Below are positions 22,735-35,398 of a stretch of 64,000 nt of DNA, in pieces. Source of the stretch: Chrysaora quinquecirrha (taxonomy: Eukaryota; Cnidaria; Scyphozoa; Semaeostomeae; Pelagiidae); NCBI GenBank assembly GCA_014526335.1, contig JACTAT010000119.1:729885-793884 (forward strand), written 5' to 3'. Position numbers and translations under genes: made by a program. The notes under the pieces are model-generated. The model made no database searches, was not told the DNA's origin, and was given only the letters and a program-made list of their open reading frames with translations. How positions within the stretch are numbered: the stretch's first letter is position 1; every line of letters begins with the position of its first letter.

Positions 22735-24804
22735 AACACTGGGCGCAGCGCTGTTGGTGAAATACTGGCTTCTATCTCTCACCGAGTGAGCTTCTACGCT
22801 ATTTTCTCACATTACTTCCTCCTTTGCAAGAAACCATTTATATGTTTATTTAACATGAAAAACCATAAAACCACTATAAACTATAAAAAACGATAAAATA
22901 AAAACTGTTTTAAATTTATTTTATTCAAGTAACGTAAAAGAACGGTAATGAAGTTAATTTTTACTTGTTTTAATAAAAACCATGTGGATCGGAACACGGC
23001 TTGTCCTCGAAAAGCCAAGTATTGAGGGCAAATAAAAAATTTTTTTTTAAACTAGCTTGGATATAGTTCAATGCTCTATAGGCTGCCTTCAAAAGGACCT
23101 TCCTAACTGATAGTAATATGTGTTTGTAAAACCCTATGCAGCCAGCAGCTGTAGTGAAATGCAAATGGCGGACGAAGTTTGCACCGACTAAACGTTGCAT
23201 TGAATCGGGCGACAAATAAACCCAGAAACTCAAGTACAAAGATTTTATATTTTCTAGATTATAATGATGCTACAAACGTTTACCTGAACCGGAGTTATCG
23301 CAGTTAGAGCGATCTCGGTTTCGACAGCATTAACTAGGACTCCGGTAATATTTCTATTGCTGGCTAACCCAGGCTGTGCAGGAAGAATGCTCGTCGTTTA
23401 TATCCCTTTCTTCACTTACTTTAACTTTAGTAAATCTTCGTTTTCAGGGACTATTGTAATGCAGCCTTTCATTTTTCACCCAGAGGCTTATGCAAACGTC
23501 ACGAAATACAGGTTGTTCTCTGTCCGTAACCAACCTACGATGACAAACATTCCACCAACAAGTCCAATAACCAACATTCGCTTACACCGTACCATCTTGC
23601 CTATCGTGTTTAAGCCAACTTAATGTAGGCCAATACAGTACAGTATGAATTGATGCTCTGCCTTGTTCGATTTTTGCTTGAAAACCTTAGCATGTTTAAC
23701 GAGGCTGATAAAATGTTTGGCTCGGCTTCGTAAAGGGTTAACAACTCTATACTTTCCGCCTTACTAGAAGACATTGTGCTGCCCACAGGCCCGGCCATGA
23801 GCGGTAGCCTTCGGAAACATTGCTTACGCAGTCGATGGGAGATGCCTTACCCGCATCATAAGCATAGGTTTTGTCCCGGAGTACTCATTCACCCGCCCAC
23901 GAATGGATGGATGGCTGGCGAGGAAGTCAGATGGTATTACCAATCGCTGGATTAAACGGTTAACAGACCAACAAAATGCCTTTATTTCATGACGTTTTCA
24001 TTAGCGTCTCGGTGAAAAATGTAGCGATGCAGTTAACCCTCTTTTCCAGAGAGAATTTAGTAAACCTTCGTAAGCTAATCGATTCATTTTATTACAAAAA
24101 GATAACAGTTTTTAATTTCTCTTAAATTTTTTTTATGTAATCTTTAAACCTGTTTAGAATTATTTTATTTGCCTTCATGTATGTTATTCATTACTAGCAT
24201 GTAACAATGGGAAATCTTGTGACTTACTGTGCTGATTTTTTATTAGAAAATCATTCGGTATATTCTCTGCCAATATGAACCCCTCACAGACAGCCCTTGG
24301 TGGACATGTCCTACTTAGGGTCGTTTTTTCAAATTGTCCAGATTTATCCAAATCGACGTGCGCGTTTTTATCCGGTAAATAAGTCCTGCCAAACAAAATA
24401 GGGAGTCAGGGAAAAGGCTAGACTTATTACATGAGTCCCTCTCTTTGCAACAAGCAACAACAACAACAGCTACCAAACAGCTGTTTGCTCTCGTTTCACA
24501 GAGTCGCGAGGCTTACCTTAATTACGAAAAACTACTGAATGGACTTCCGAACGTTTTGTTAATACTTACTCACCGACTAGTTTGAGCGGTTTTGAGTTCG
24601 GTCGTTAGCCGTTAGAGATAACTATGACTCGTGTAATAAGTCTAGGAAAAAGCAAATTCGGTGAAAAAACTTTAGATGCGGTTTTCCCGGCGCATGCGCT
24701 TGGTTGTGAACACAGAAACGAGGTTGACTAAGGTCAAGCAATAAGCAACAAGTGTTTTCATGATTTTACGATATTATCGATATTAGTCTTCTCGCCTGCC
24801 ACCG
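22735..24804. other. downstream of synthetase copy A; no firm gene
   Basis: Begins with the 3' UTR; AATAAA at 22897-22902 would end the message about 165 nt after the stop. The remainder is homologous to 60107-62458 of copy B, with indels, and stops at the assembly gap. Two weak coding hints lie on the minus strand: a short frame of 35 residues with a hydrophobic stretch (23595-23488, start MVRCKRM) and a conserved open stretch at about 23850-23960. Neither is convincing. Confidence 0.5.
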
Positions 24805-25304
24805 NNNNNNNNNNNNNNNNNNNNNNNNNNNNNNNNNNNNNNNNNNNNNNNNNNNNNNNNNNNNNNNNNNNNNNNNNNNNNNNNNNNNNNNNNNNNNNNN
24901 NNNNNNNNNNNNNNNNNNNNNNNNNNNNNNNNNNNNNNNNNNNNNNNNNNNNNNNNNNNNNNNNNNNNNNNNNNNNNNNNNNNNNNNNNNNNNNNNNNNN
25001 NNNNNNNNNNNNNNNNNNNNNNNNNNNNNNNNNNNNNNNNNNNNNNNNNNNNNNNNNNNNNNNNNNNNNNNNNNNNNNNNNNNNNNNNNNNNNNNNNNNN
25101 NNNNNNNNNNNNNNNNNNNNNNNNNNNNNNNNNNNNNNNNNNNNNNNNNNNNNNNNNNNNNNNNNNNNNNNNNNNNNNNNNNNNNNNNNNNNNNNNNNNN
25201 NNNNNNNNNNNNNNNNNNNNNNNNNNNNNNNNNNNNNNNNNNNNNNNNNNNNNNNNNNNNNNNNNNNNNNNNNNNNNNNNNNNNNNNNNNNNNNNNNNNN
25301 NNNN
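24805..25304. other. assembly gap (500 N)
   Basis: Exactly 500 N, so probably a placeholder of unknown true length. Left flank belongs to copy A (ends CTGCCACCG, as at about 62449-62457 in copy B). Right flank is EEF1G intron sequence with no match in copy B. The N-terminal exons of EEF1G must lie here or elsewhere. Confidence 0.98.
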
Positions 25305-25729
25305 GATGTGGCCATGACAGTAGTGGTATATAAAATTGAAGGCAGAAAAATCATTATTTAAAAATAGTGAATTGAATGTTGTTGATGAACTGGATGGACC
25401 TCTTTTTAATGTCCAATGAAGTGCTTATCAACAAAACTCGGTACATTTATCAAATGCATCTTATAGTAGCACATGCTCCCTATCCTTTACGTTCTAGTAT
25501 TTCCTTGAATGGATAACAAGGTCACAAAGTAACTATAGATCAGGTGTTATTAATCTGAACCATGTGTTCCAAAATTTTCTATAACCAGGGATTCTTGTTT
25601 AATAGATGCACTAGAAAAGTAATGAATGATTTGCCAGTTTTATGCCAGTCTCATGCTATGCCAGCTTGCTTTGCCTTTTTTAATCTTGGATATTTATTTT
25701 ACTAAAACTTAAGTTTGAAATCATTTCAG

Positions 25730-28700
25730 CCAAGAGGTACGAAGAGCTCCATCCCAAACAGCAAAAGAAAGGAAAGGATGAGGGTAAGAAGCAAGAGAAA
25801 AAACAAGAGAGCAAAAAACAGGAGAAACCACAGGAACCACAACAACCAGCTGCCCCTGTGGAAGAGAAGAAAAAGGATCCTTTTGCACATCTACCACCAC
25901 CGTGAGTTTGTGTTATATTCTTATTTAAGCTAGTGTTCTGTGCTGCCGGTTTTCTTTGCAGTGTACCTTGCAATAGTGAACGAGGCATTGCAAGTTTTTG
26001 TTGAGCGCTTCAATGATTTCTGCAACTTGTATTTATTCCAGCTTGGCAATTTGACACTAGGTCTCTAATAAGAAGATTTTTATTTTCCTTGTTCTGTTGT
26101 CTGTGCGTTATGGTATGGGAATGCTGACTTTCATCCTTTTTACATTATAAATTCCTGTCTAATTTAAGTGAGGTGAAGCAAGCTGCCAGGTGAAAATCGT
26201 TTCTTTGGAAAGTTATTTTTCTTGGGAAGTTAAATTGAAATTGTTCATAAGCAATGTCTCAAAGCTTATAGTTGCTGTAGTTCAGTAGACCTGTTTAGCT
26301 TTGGGCTCCAGACAATGTGTGACTATGTTCCCAAGTTATCATAAGATACTGTACTTTTCGACAGGACATTTTATTTTCAACAGTTTATATTGAAAAGCTA
26401 AATTCAAAGCAATCAGCATGCAGTCCTTACAGTCAGCTATCTTTCCTTGTGAAATGTTACTTAGTTTGTGGATTTAGAGTAAAGCGATCTTATCTGGAAA
26501 ATACTAGACTTTAGAACCCCTTGGAGTGAATCACTAATTATTGCCACCCTCAGAAGTAATCTGTTTTTAGCATCCATATTGCTGTGATTTTTCAGCTGAT
26601 TTTTGTTTGTATTGGACAATGTCTCTACCCTAATCTCTCAGATGAGATTTTTGGCAACTGGCCCATGTTAAAAATTTCTTTGTGGTGTTTTTTCATACTG
26701 GAAAGACTGATGTACTTTTGTTCTTCTAAATTGCTTGTTTTTGTTATGCACTCAAATATAGTTTCCAGTTATCATCAGAGTGGGCCCCTATACTGCAGAA
26801 TACTTTTCAATACAAATGTAGGTCAAAATAGAGACATTGTTGAGGTGCGCAGGGTTTGACTTTCTCTATGTTTTAAATGTTCCACTTTCACATTTTCTCA
26901 CACATTGATTATGAAAAAAGATTGCTTTTGATTTGGACATTTTTAATTATTGGGGCTGGCTATTGCGTGAAGTTTCAGATAACCAGTAGTCTAAGGCATT
27001 TTTTGCCACCCTAGACAGTTTGTAGTGAAGTGATATTTTAAAGTCAATGGCACGCTCATTTGTTCTCATAATTGATTGCGCAGAAAAATGAATTTTGACG
27101 AGTGGAAGAAGATGTACAGAAACAATGACACATACAAGGTTGCGCTTCCTTGGTTCTGGGAAAACCTTGACCGTGAAGGATACAGCATTTGGTTGGCTGA
27201 ATACCTGTATCCTGAAGATTTAACTATGGACTTCATGGCAAGTAACCTTGTTTCTGGAATGCTCCAACGTCTGGAAAAACTCCGAAAGAATGCTCTTTCA
27301 AGCATTTGCGTTTTTGGTGAGAAGAAGGGTGAACTTTCCATATCTGGTATTTGGATGTTCAGAGGACAAGAATTAGCATTCAATGTGAGTATTTTTAATT
27401 AAATTATTTGAAGTTATTTCGCCACGCTTTTAAAATCATTTTTGTCTTAGTATTTGTGTCATGTGTACTTTGGGGTCTCCGACACTCAGTGAATGGAGGG
27501 GAAATATATCACAATCAGTTTTTTTCTAGAGAGTAACCTTTACAAGTGAACCTTCTCTATCTCGACTTCCCTCTTTATAGAACTGAAGTCTCGGCCTGCT
27601 GGGCATTTACGATGGCTGCCTCCTAATTTTCTCTCCATATCTCGAACTACTCTGCCTGGAGGAGGGCTTTGGGATTTCATGGGTTGTGGGTTTGGCCGAT
27701 TTCGCCGTCGGGTTTTCGGGTTTTTCCAAAAATCGTGAGGGTTTTCGGGTCAAGTATATTTAACTGGCAACGGGTTTTGCCATTTTTCTAGCTCGGGTTT
27801 CGGGTATTGTAGTAACAATGTGCAGGTTTTCGGGTTTTAAACCTTAAAAAGGATATCATTGTGTAAAATTCTTAAAACAGTTGTTGAAGCTAAGGTCATC
27901 CGGGTTTTTGGGTTTGTCCTAATTTTTCTTCCGGGTTTTCGGATTTTGATACCCCCCAAAGCCCCCTCAGATTTGCCACTTATCTCACATTTCTGACATT
28001 GTTTTCCTTTTTTTTCTTATCAGCCTATCGTCTTCGACAGCCCCGTTACTTAGGAGAGGAATTTTTTGTCAATTCTGCCGTTTTAAGAACTCGGGGTTTG
28101 CCAAAAAGTCAAGGTTACCAGATAAATACGTCCTAAGACCCCGTTTTCCCGAGAGAAAAAGATACGGAAAGATCCTTACCTTTCGGGAACGATATGGGTA
28201 CGATTGTATTGCATTTGCACAGTAACGGATGAACGGATCCAAATGGAACCGCTTTTTTAGCGCATCCAAAAAGGAACGGATCCATCCGTACCCGTGTAAA
28301 CGAAATACCTGTCGTAACCTTTTTGGGAAAGGATCCACTCGGATCAGATCCCGTGTACACGCTTTTTTTTTATAAGGAACCACTTTATAAGGAACCTACA
28401 TGTAGAAGGCCCAAAAATTTAAAGAACTTATACTACTAAAGAGAAAAAAACTAAAGAACTTTTTATTGTTGAATAGTTTTATCACTGTAAATAATCAAGA
28501 ATTAGAAAGGCGGTTCCATTCATTTGCAGTCGAAAATCACATAAATTGTACTTTAAGCATGTATCAAATGTTTCCATGAGTAGTCTCGAGCTTTGTTCAC
28601 ATGCAAGTGTCTCTCTTTTATTGTTAAGACCACTGTATGTGCAGTTAAAATTAAGGAACTATTAAGGAACTTTTTGAACTACAATTGCCCCAAAAGAGGT

Positions 28701-29104
28701 CCAAAAATAAGGAACTTTAAGAACTAGGCCTTTAGGTAGGTTCCTTATAAAAAAAAGCGTGTAAGCAGGGTCTAAATGAGAGAGTTTGGTTGGAGATCAA
28801 ATCAGAGATACCAAATCCTTTTATAGACCCAGTCTTATGTCTCTCTGTCAGGATATAGCAACATTATGACCTTGAAGTATACCTTTTAACTACAAAGTTT
28901 AGTTGCAATGCAATGTCTTAGCGGCAAGTTTTATTTTTCATTCTTCAGCTCTGCGAGGACTGGCAAATTGATTCACCTTCTTACAAATTTACCAAACTTG
29001 ACTGGGACAATGAAGAACATAGAAAAACAATTGGAGAATACTTGGCACAAGAAGGACATTTTGGTGGCAAGCCAGCCATTTCTGATACCAAGATTTTCGC
29101 ATAG
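25730..29104 (+). CDS. EEF1G: elongation factor 1-gamma (eEF1Bgamma), C-terminal three exons; 5' part lost in gap
   Basis: Subunit of the eEF1B nucleotide-exchange complex that recharges eEF1A with GTP in translation elongation. Exons 25730-25901, 27084-27384 and 28949-29104 join in frame (phases 1, 2, 0) to about 209 C-terminal residues. First comes the Lys/Glu/Gln-rich linker (KRYEELHPKQQKKGK ... KKKDPFAHLPP). Then the conserved EF1G domain follows (FDEWKKMYRNNDTYKVALPW, FWENLDREGYSIW, GMLQRLEKLRKNA, SISGIWMFRGQELAF, CEDWQIDSPSYKF), ending DTKIFA and TAG. The N-terminal GST-like domain (about 220 residues in the family) is missing because of the 500-N gap. Converges with eIF5; a possible ATTAAA signal lies near 29153. 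Confidence 0.95.
27670..27965. repeat. CGGGTTTT-rich degenerate tandem repeat in EEF1G intron
   Basis: Repeated words GGGTTTTCGGGTTTT, CGGGTTTTG and CCGGGTTTTCGG spaced 10-50 bases apart over about 300 bases; G/T-skewed on the + strand. Confidence 0.65.
28060..28355. repeat. GGATCC-rich repeat in EEF1G intron
   Basis: Several ACGGATC and GGATCC words, some in inverted order (ACGGATGAACGGATCC versus GGATCCATCCGT), abutting the left end of the next MITE. Looks like a decayed repeat; no gene. A family was not identified. Confidence 0.4.
28356..28763. repeat. foldback MITE with TACACGC-T(n)-ATAAGG ends, EEF1G intron
   Basis: Ends TACACGC-T(n)-ATAAGGAACC and GGTTCCTTAT-A(n)-GCGTGTA are inverted repeats. 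The interior has recurring AAGGAACTT / AAAGAACTT words. Related in plan to 9838-10213, 12634-13011 and 36532-36903. Confidence 0.8.
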
Positions 29105-29866
29105 GTGCTTCCCAAAGGCTACGAAACTGTCAGATATGTGTTTTATGTCTGATATTAAATTGTTATAGTGAATGAAATTGAATTTAATTGCAAAATTATT
29201 CGGTCGTTTTATCTTATCAAGTCTGTCTGCACTACCTTCTTCAAGTAAAGAGAGTATTTGCCCTTATTGGTTCTAGACTAGTGGAAAGAAGATGACGTTA
29301 CCAAGTTGAGACAGTTCGGCAAATTACAGTTGCCCTTTCTCCCTTCAAGCCGTTCCTTTGAAGCGGTAACAAAATGATGAAGTAATGAGTGTATATTGGC
29401 AGAAGGTTTCTGTTGATTTTCCAGATTGTTTTCAATAAACAGACAAAGTTTGCAACAGCAACGAACAACTTCAATCAGCACAATTAGCAACTGAACACTA
29501 ATCAATATAAGAAATTTTCTACAAAATAAGCAGCATTTCAGTCTTTAAGTTTCAAGAATCAAACATCACATACAACTTTATTAAGTACACTACAGTAAAC
29601 AACGCAGGCTAGCCAAAATGGCAACGAAAGCGTGACTTGCAATTTTGGCAAAATTAAACTTGTTGGATTCATATCCGAAATGGCTAGCCAGTGAAAGTAG
29701 GTAATATTATTCATTCTTTATAGCTACAAAAACAATCTACTTGCACTAACTAAGTAATGATTCAAACAGAAACCCAAAAATTGAATTATAACAAGCTACG
29801 AGATCAGCTGAACAAAACAATCAAACCAACAAACGAACATCAAATGTCCCAAAAGTGTCCAAAATT
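29105..29866. other. convergent intergenic region, EEF1G / eIF5
   Basis: Holds both 3' UTRs. Minus-strand AATAAA at 29577-29582 is a good eIF5 signal (about 285 nt after its stop). No other gene seen. Confidence 0.6.
29577..29582 (-). other. EIF5: polyadenylation signal of eIF5
   Basis: AATAAA on the minus strand about 285 nt past the eIF5 stop codon. Confidence 0.5.
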
Positions 29867-32800
29867 TTAAATATCATCAATGTCAAACCCATCATCTTCC
29901 TCAACTGGTTTTGGTTCTTCAACTGGAACTGGTTTGTTGGTGTAAACAACAGCAACATCATCTTCGTCTTCTTCACTTTCTGATTCTGCTTCTTTCAACC
30001 ATGTTATGAATGGCTTTGCCTTGTTGTGAATTGATGTGGCTACCTCTTTTGGTACATAACGTTTTGAAACCTGCCGAAAATTAAAAACTTGTCACTTTAT
30101 TCACAAGTTTCTTACCTAAATTATGGCAAATATCTTATTGGCAAAAGTTGTCACACACTGCATTTCATCAAAGATAAAGTTATCACATGATACAGGAATC
30201 CTGACTAACGAGAAGTTGACTGATAATTATCCTTCCTTTCTAATCAGTCCGACGGCGCATAAACAGCCATATATCGGGACCATGTTGATCGGTACCGGCT
30301 GTCCATTGGATACAGGAAGCCCTCCCTGATCGAATAGCTGGTTTCAACCAGCTATTCGATCATATGTGGCTTCATATGCGATCATATGTGGCTTCAGTAA
30401 GAGTATTGCCTTAAGTAGAGGAGAGGCAGTAACACAGCAATCATCCCAGAGCTTTTATTATATTTTTGAACATTTTTGTTTACATTATTGATCGGAAATA
30501 TTTTCGGAGAATCCCTCATTTATTGAAGCGTGGTGAAGACTTCTTTCGTCTGATGTACAGTACATTTTAACCAAACTTAAGCGAGGAATATTATCAAACA
30601 CTCGTAGACTCTCACAAAACATACATTTTTATTAAAAATTTCACTCAAATATCAGAACAAAAAGTCAACTTTTGTTTATCAAATCTCTGATTTTCATGGC
30701 CGTATAATAAGCAACTTCGGATAACTGACTTTCGGATATGCAACATCATACTGTATATGGCTCAGGCATAGGCTCAAGCAATGACTTACCTTAGATGACC
30801 ACTGAATGAACACTTCCTCTTCCACATAATCATTATCATACAAACTCTTGAGTACATGTGGCACTTTTGGCATAAGCTGCTCAGAGTATGACTTGCCAAC
30901 AAGGATTTCAAATGCACCCATCAGATACTTCTGAGCCTTTTGGTTTTCATGCAAAAGCTGCAAAAAAGAACATTGTAGATGAATGTTCCTTATTCAAATG
31001 GCAAGATAAATCAGTATGGGAAGGTCAATCCAACAAACTGAATTTATTTCATTATTGATAATTTAACATTTTTTAAATGAAGATGGTTTAATTGTCATTT
31101 AAGCTGGATCTCCACTCAGTGAAATCTATTATGCCTAGAGCATTCACATTGCAAGATGGAACTGATTTCTACTTTTGGTCATTTGCTGCAACGTACAGAC
31201 AAGCAGTAAATGTAGAACGAAATCTTTCTCTTGATGTGAAGAACCATTATTGTTACATGAACAACATGAAAAGTCATGAACAATAAATTGATCAAGTTTA
31301 AGCAGAAGTACCTTATTCCCCCCATCTTCAAAAAAAGGTACAAATAGCTCTTTTACTCACCCTAAGAAACAGTTTTCGATACTTCTTGATTTCTTGTACC
31401 ATGTTGTCTGTGAAGAGTATCTCAGCAAGAACAAGAACTGCCTTATCTTTGATGTCAAGGCGTTCTGCTTCAGAAATGATCTCCTTCTCATTCCCATCAA
31501 CACCATTTGCAATTTTGCTCTACAAAACAAACACAAATGCATGAATGTTCACAACAAATTTTAGTAGTATATTTTCTTAGTTGTATGTATTTAATAAATG
31601 ATTTTGATACTCACATTGACAAACTGGAAAAACATGTTAATTCTTTCCTCTTCTCGTTTTTCCATATCCTTATTCACAACAAGTCCTTTGATACCACCTG
31701 ACAAGTCTTCCATTCTCTTCTTTATGGCCTCATCTGTGACATCTTCACTCCAATCATCAAAACCATCCTGCACATCAGAAAAAAAAATTTTGAACTTTTC
31801 ACAAATTTTATATTTATATTTTTCCACGTCTTACTGAGCAAAAATATTTTTATTCAATTTAATTTTTCGCACAGTTGGCTTTGCATGCAAATTACGTTGA
31901 GTTTCAGTAACTTTTTTTTATTTAGTTTACAATAGCAACTCTCAACTTAACTTTTACTGTATAACTGCATTAGCTGAATATACTAGACCCATTTAGTGAA
32001 ACTATAGTGCCATGTCACAAAAGACACCTACCGATGAAGCTGTTGTTGGTGGTGGCAATCCATTTTCAGTAAAAGGATTTTTGTCAACTGATGCTTGTTC
32101 ATCTGTTGTTGGACTGGTTGGTTCGCCATTTCCATTCTTCTCAGAATGATCCTTCTTGCCTTTACCTTTTTTTCTACGATAAATTTAATTAGGATTAGAG
32201 TGGTGGCACAGATCTTTGAGCCTGGTTCTTGTAAAACTTAGCTCATTAGCAATCATCATCTAATGCACGTTCTCTAATGTTCTCTCAGGAGGGAATTCAT
32301 CTTATGCTTACTATTCTTCATCATGACACATTGCAACAGTGTTGCAGGAAGAGGAACATTTTTCGGGGGCTAAAACAATTTCATAAAACAATAGACAATT
32401 ACGATACAATAATATAAAACAATGGATTTCATAGATTACCCAAAGGGCAATATCCCTGAGAAATGAAATATTTAGATTCTGAATATTCCTTGCTGTTGTA
32501 ATTGACCAATCATGTAATTGATCACTGCCAATGAATTACACAATCTACCATAGGCAGTAATTCAGTAATCATTTTTGATACTAGTGTTCAAGTCAAGGAT
32601 TCAAGACCAAACGTTATGCTCCAAAAACATCACTAAGCCTTTATACGGGGAACAAGAAGCAGTAAGGGGTACCAAAATACACATTTTCTTATTTCCTTGA
32701 AACAGATGGATATTTCAGAGTTTTTTGTTTAGAATTTTGAAGTGGGAAGCTATCTTTACGGTAGTTTCAGCTCTCAATCACTTAATAGGTTGAAAATTAC

Positions 32801-35398
32801 ATTTGCATGATTTTAATTAAGAAAGAGCTAGCTAAATAATTTATTACCAATGAACAATTTTTTTAAAGAACATGAAAAGCTGTTTGCACATGTTTAAAAT
32901 GAAAAACCAATGCTGCCTCCCGATAATAAAAAATTAATGACATTTGCAGAATAAGATTAAATTTGTTCTCTCACCCTTTCTGTGGAGTAACTGTGATATC
33001 TTCTGCACCAGGGGGGTTTTTAATGATAAACTGGGCAAGACGATGTTTTGTGTCCAATGATCCTGAGTAGCCACAAGCAATGCAATGCTGGTTTATTTTC
33101 TCTTTTTTCACCTGAACTGACTGAAACAAGAAAACAGATGATAAGAATTCAACCATATTTTACCTGGCTTAAATAATTGATCATGTTGGAATGGCTGATG
33201 AATGATGAGAAGCTGATCTATTATGTTCTAACAGTTAACATAATGAATAATAAAATAGTTTGCAAGCTTTCAGGAAACTCTAGCATATAAACAACTCAAA
33301 TTTAAGCTATGTCCAAAATGTAGCCCAGGCAGACTTCCCAGATTTCAGATTTCAAGTCTTGTTTCTACCTCTTACTTTTTAAACTGGAACACAATTACTA
33401 GAATGTGTTTCAGACATTTTTGAAAATTTCAAATATTAAATCAGCTCATGTGTGTAAGTTTTAGTAATCAGCCTTATGACACACTCCTATGTTATCCTTT
33501 GGAGCCTTGCCCTTATACGTCACAAAGCATTGCAGCAATGCCAATGTTTACTGGGAACCATTGCAAAAAAGGAAGTTTTTGGTCTTTGTGCTAGTTCCTT
33601 ATGAAACAAAATACACTTGGCAAGACGTTGTAATAGAAGATCCTTATAGTGATTTTGACAGATAAGAGTAGGGCCCTAATTGTTCAATCTATATACCAAA
33701 AATGTCCCGGGCGTTAATTCCCAGTTCATGTCAGATGCATGACCATTGTGGAATGGAGAGCACTGGTCTCCTATTTCATAATATTGAGCTAGCTCTATCC
33801 AGACTCCAAATTTCACAACCTAGAGCATAGACCATACCAGACCTATCTGCTATGTAAACACTACACTTCTCTTCAGACATTTATAATTCAAAAAAAATAA
33901 AAGTTGGATGACTTACAAGGTCAGTTTCTGGATTTTCACATTCTGGACATAGCACAAATCTGTCAATAAAACTGTCAAGGATCTCTTGTAGTTTATCTGC
34001 ATCATGAGAGCCATTAACAATGTAACGATCATTTTTCTTGTCAAACTGTGTATTAGCACCAAGTTCACAACCAAAGAATTTAGTTGGATCTGCAAAAAAG
34101 GAAAAATAGTTATATGTAATTAGAACATGATCAATATTTTGATAATTTGAAGTTTATTTTGACTGGAGATGCAAAGGCTTTTGTTTCCTTTTAAGAGGGC
34201 ATTTGTGAGAAATTGCAGAAAAAAACCCGACAACTTTTATTCTTGAAGAAGACAAAAGGGCTTTAGCAGTGAGGGAAAAGGAAGCAAAAGCAATGCCCCC
34301 CTATACAATTTCACCTAATTGTGACTTTATTTAATATTGCATTCTAAATTACAATTTTAAAGATCTATTCCTATGTACCTTGCCTCTTGCTTTCCTTAAC
34401 AATTAGATTAAGAAGTTTTGTGTAAAGTGGGTGTGCCCACTCTCTTCATAGTTGTTAAACATTTGTGTGCTCTTACACTGGTTTTACTGTGAACTTCATA
34501 GTTGTAGTTGAATACTATCCAAAAGCACAGAATTGTGCCAAGAAACAAATATTTTCACATAACAGACACATCAAATAATTTCATTTTGCACTTACAGAGT
34601 GGTGGTCTGTTTAAGGATTTTGCAACATCCACCATATTCACAACAACAGTTTTGATACCATTGCCTTTGCCTTCAACCTAAATTAAAAAATGGAAAGTAT
34701 TTACAGAAATTCAAAACTTAATGGGCAGCTTGGTATGTTAGACCCCAATGACTTGAGAAATCAGTTGGAAAGCCAGTTTTCTCTGGATGTGATAATGAAC
34801 TTGCCTGAAAAATAGCACTTGTCAAGGGCTTTAAAGGGCAGCTTGGGGCCAACAGGAAATATTACTTTAGACTCTTCCAAAACTCATGTTGTTTTCTTTT
34901 CATTGAAATTGCCCGGCATCTGTTTGCGACTGGAAATTCAAAATGGCAATAACTGTCTGGACACATGTGGATGAGCTAACTCTTTGTGATTCTAGTTCAC
35001 GTTCATGTTGTGATGGTTTGTGAGACAAAAATGCTTAATATATACTGATTCACAGTCCTTTGTATTTAATGATGAAGTCTCTAAATCCAGTTGTGATCAC
35101 AGTTTCTTTTTCAAATTTTGTTTCTACCACATGGATGTCAATACCTCGAGTTAAATGTCTAATGATACAACTAGGGCACTTCATTGTCTGTTCTCTGCAG
35201 TCTGTTCCGTGCATCTGTACATGCATATTAGCAAAATATTCCAGCTTCTAACTTCTTCACACAGTAGAAAACTGATAAAGCAGCCATGTAGGCTAAAATC
35301 AAACAGGCATAGAACCTACTTACCTTCGCTATGAGTTTGGGCATCTTATAGCGGTAAAATTGGTCGGTGACCTTTCTGTTGACATTGACCATAGCCAT
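29867..35398 (-). CDS. EIF5: eukaryotic translation initiation factor 5 (GTPase-activating protein of eIF2)
   Basis: Triggers GTP hydrolysis by eIF2 at start-codon recognition and bridges eIF2, eIF3 and eIF1. Nine exons: 35398-35324, 34677-34596, 34089-33917, 33111-32975, 32173-32032, 31767-31615, 31519-31361, 30957-30790, 30070-29867. They give 1293 nt, 430 aa, close to the usual length. The N-terminal domain starts [19 protein letters not shown]; Arg16 matches the family's catalytic arginine. Zinc-binding pairs are Cys100/Cys103 ([10 protein letters not shown]) and Cys120/Cys123 (HCIACGYSG). A Lys-rich linker ([13 protein letters not shown]) follows, then the W2/HEAT domain (about 230-390, e.g. 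[20 protein letters not shown]) with the aromatic-acidic tail [18 protein letters not shown] and the end DGFDIDDI. The start is set by family alignment. All phases agree. Single copy in this window. Confidence 0.97.
30327..30362. repeat. perfect 36-bp palindrome in eIF5 intron 8
   Basis: Arms TGATCGAATAGCTGGTT and its exact reverse complement are separated by two bases. Immediately after, GATCATATGTGGCTTCA is present twice, about 22 bases apart (from about 30358). Confidence 0.9.

Noticed and set aside
22970..23239. Minus-strand frames downstream of the synthetase (also 60184-60606)
   Set aside because: Partly conserved only because the DNA is duplicated; start and length differ between copies and no family similarity is recognised.
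24758..25354. Open frame spanning the gap
   Set aside because: Made almost entirely of N.
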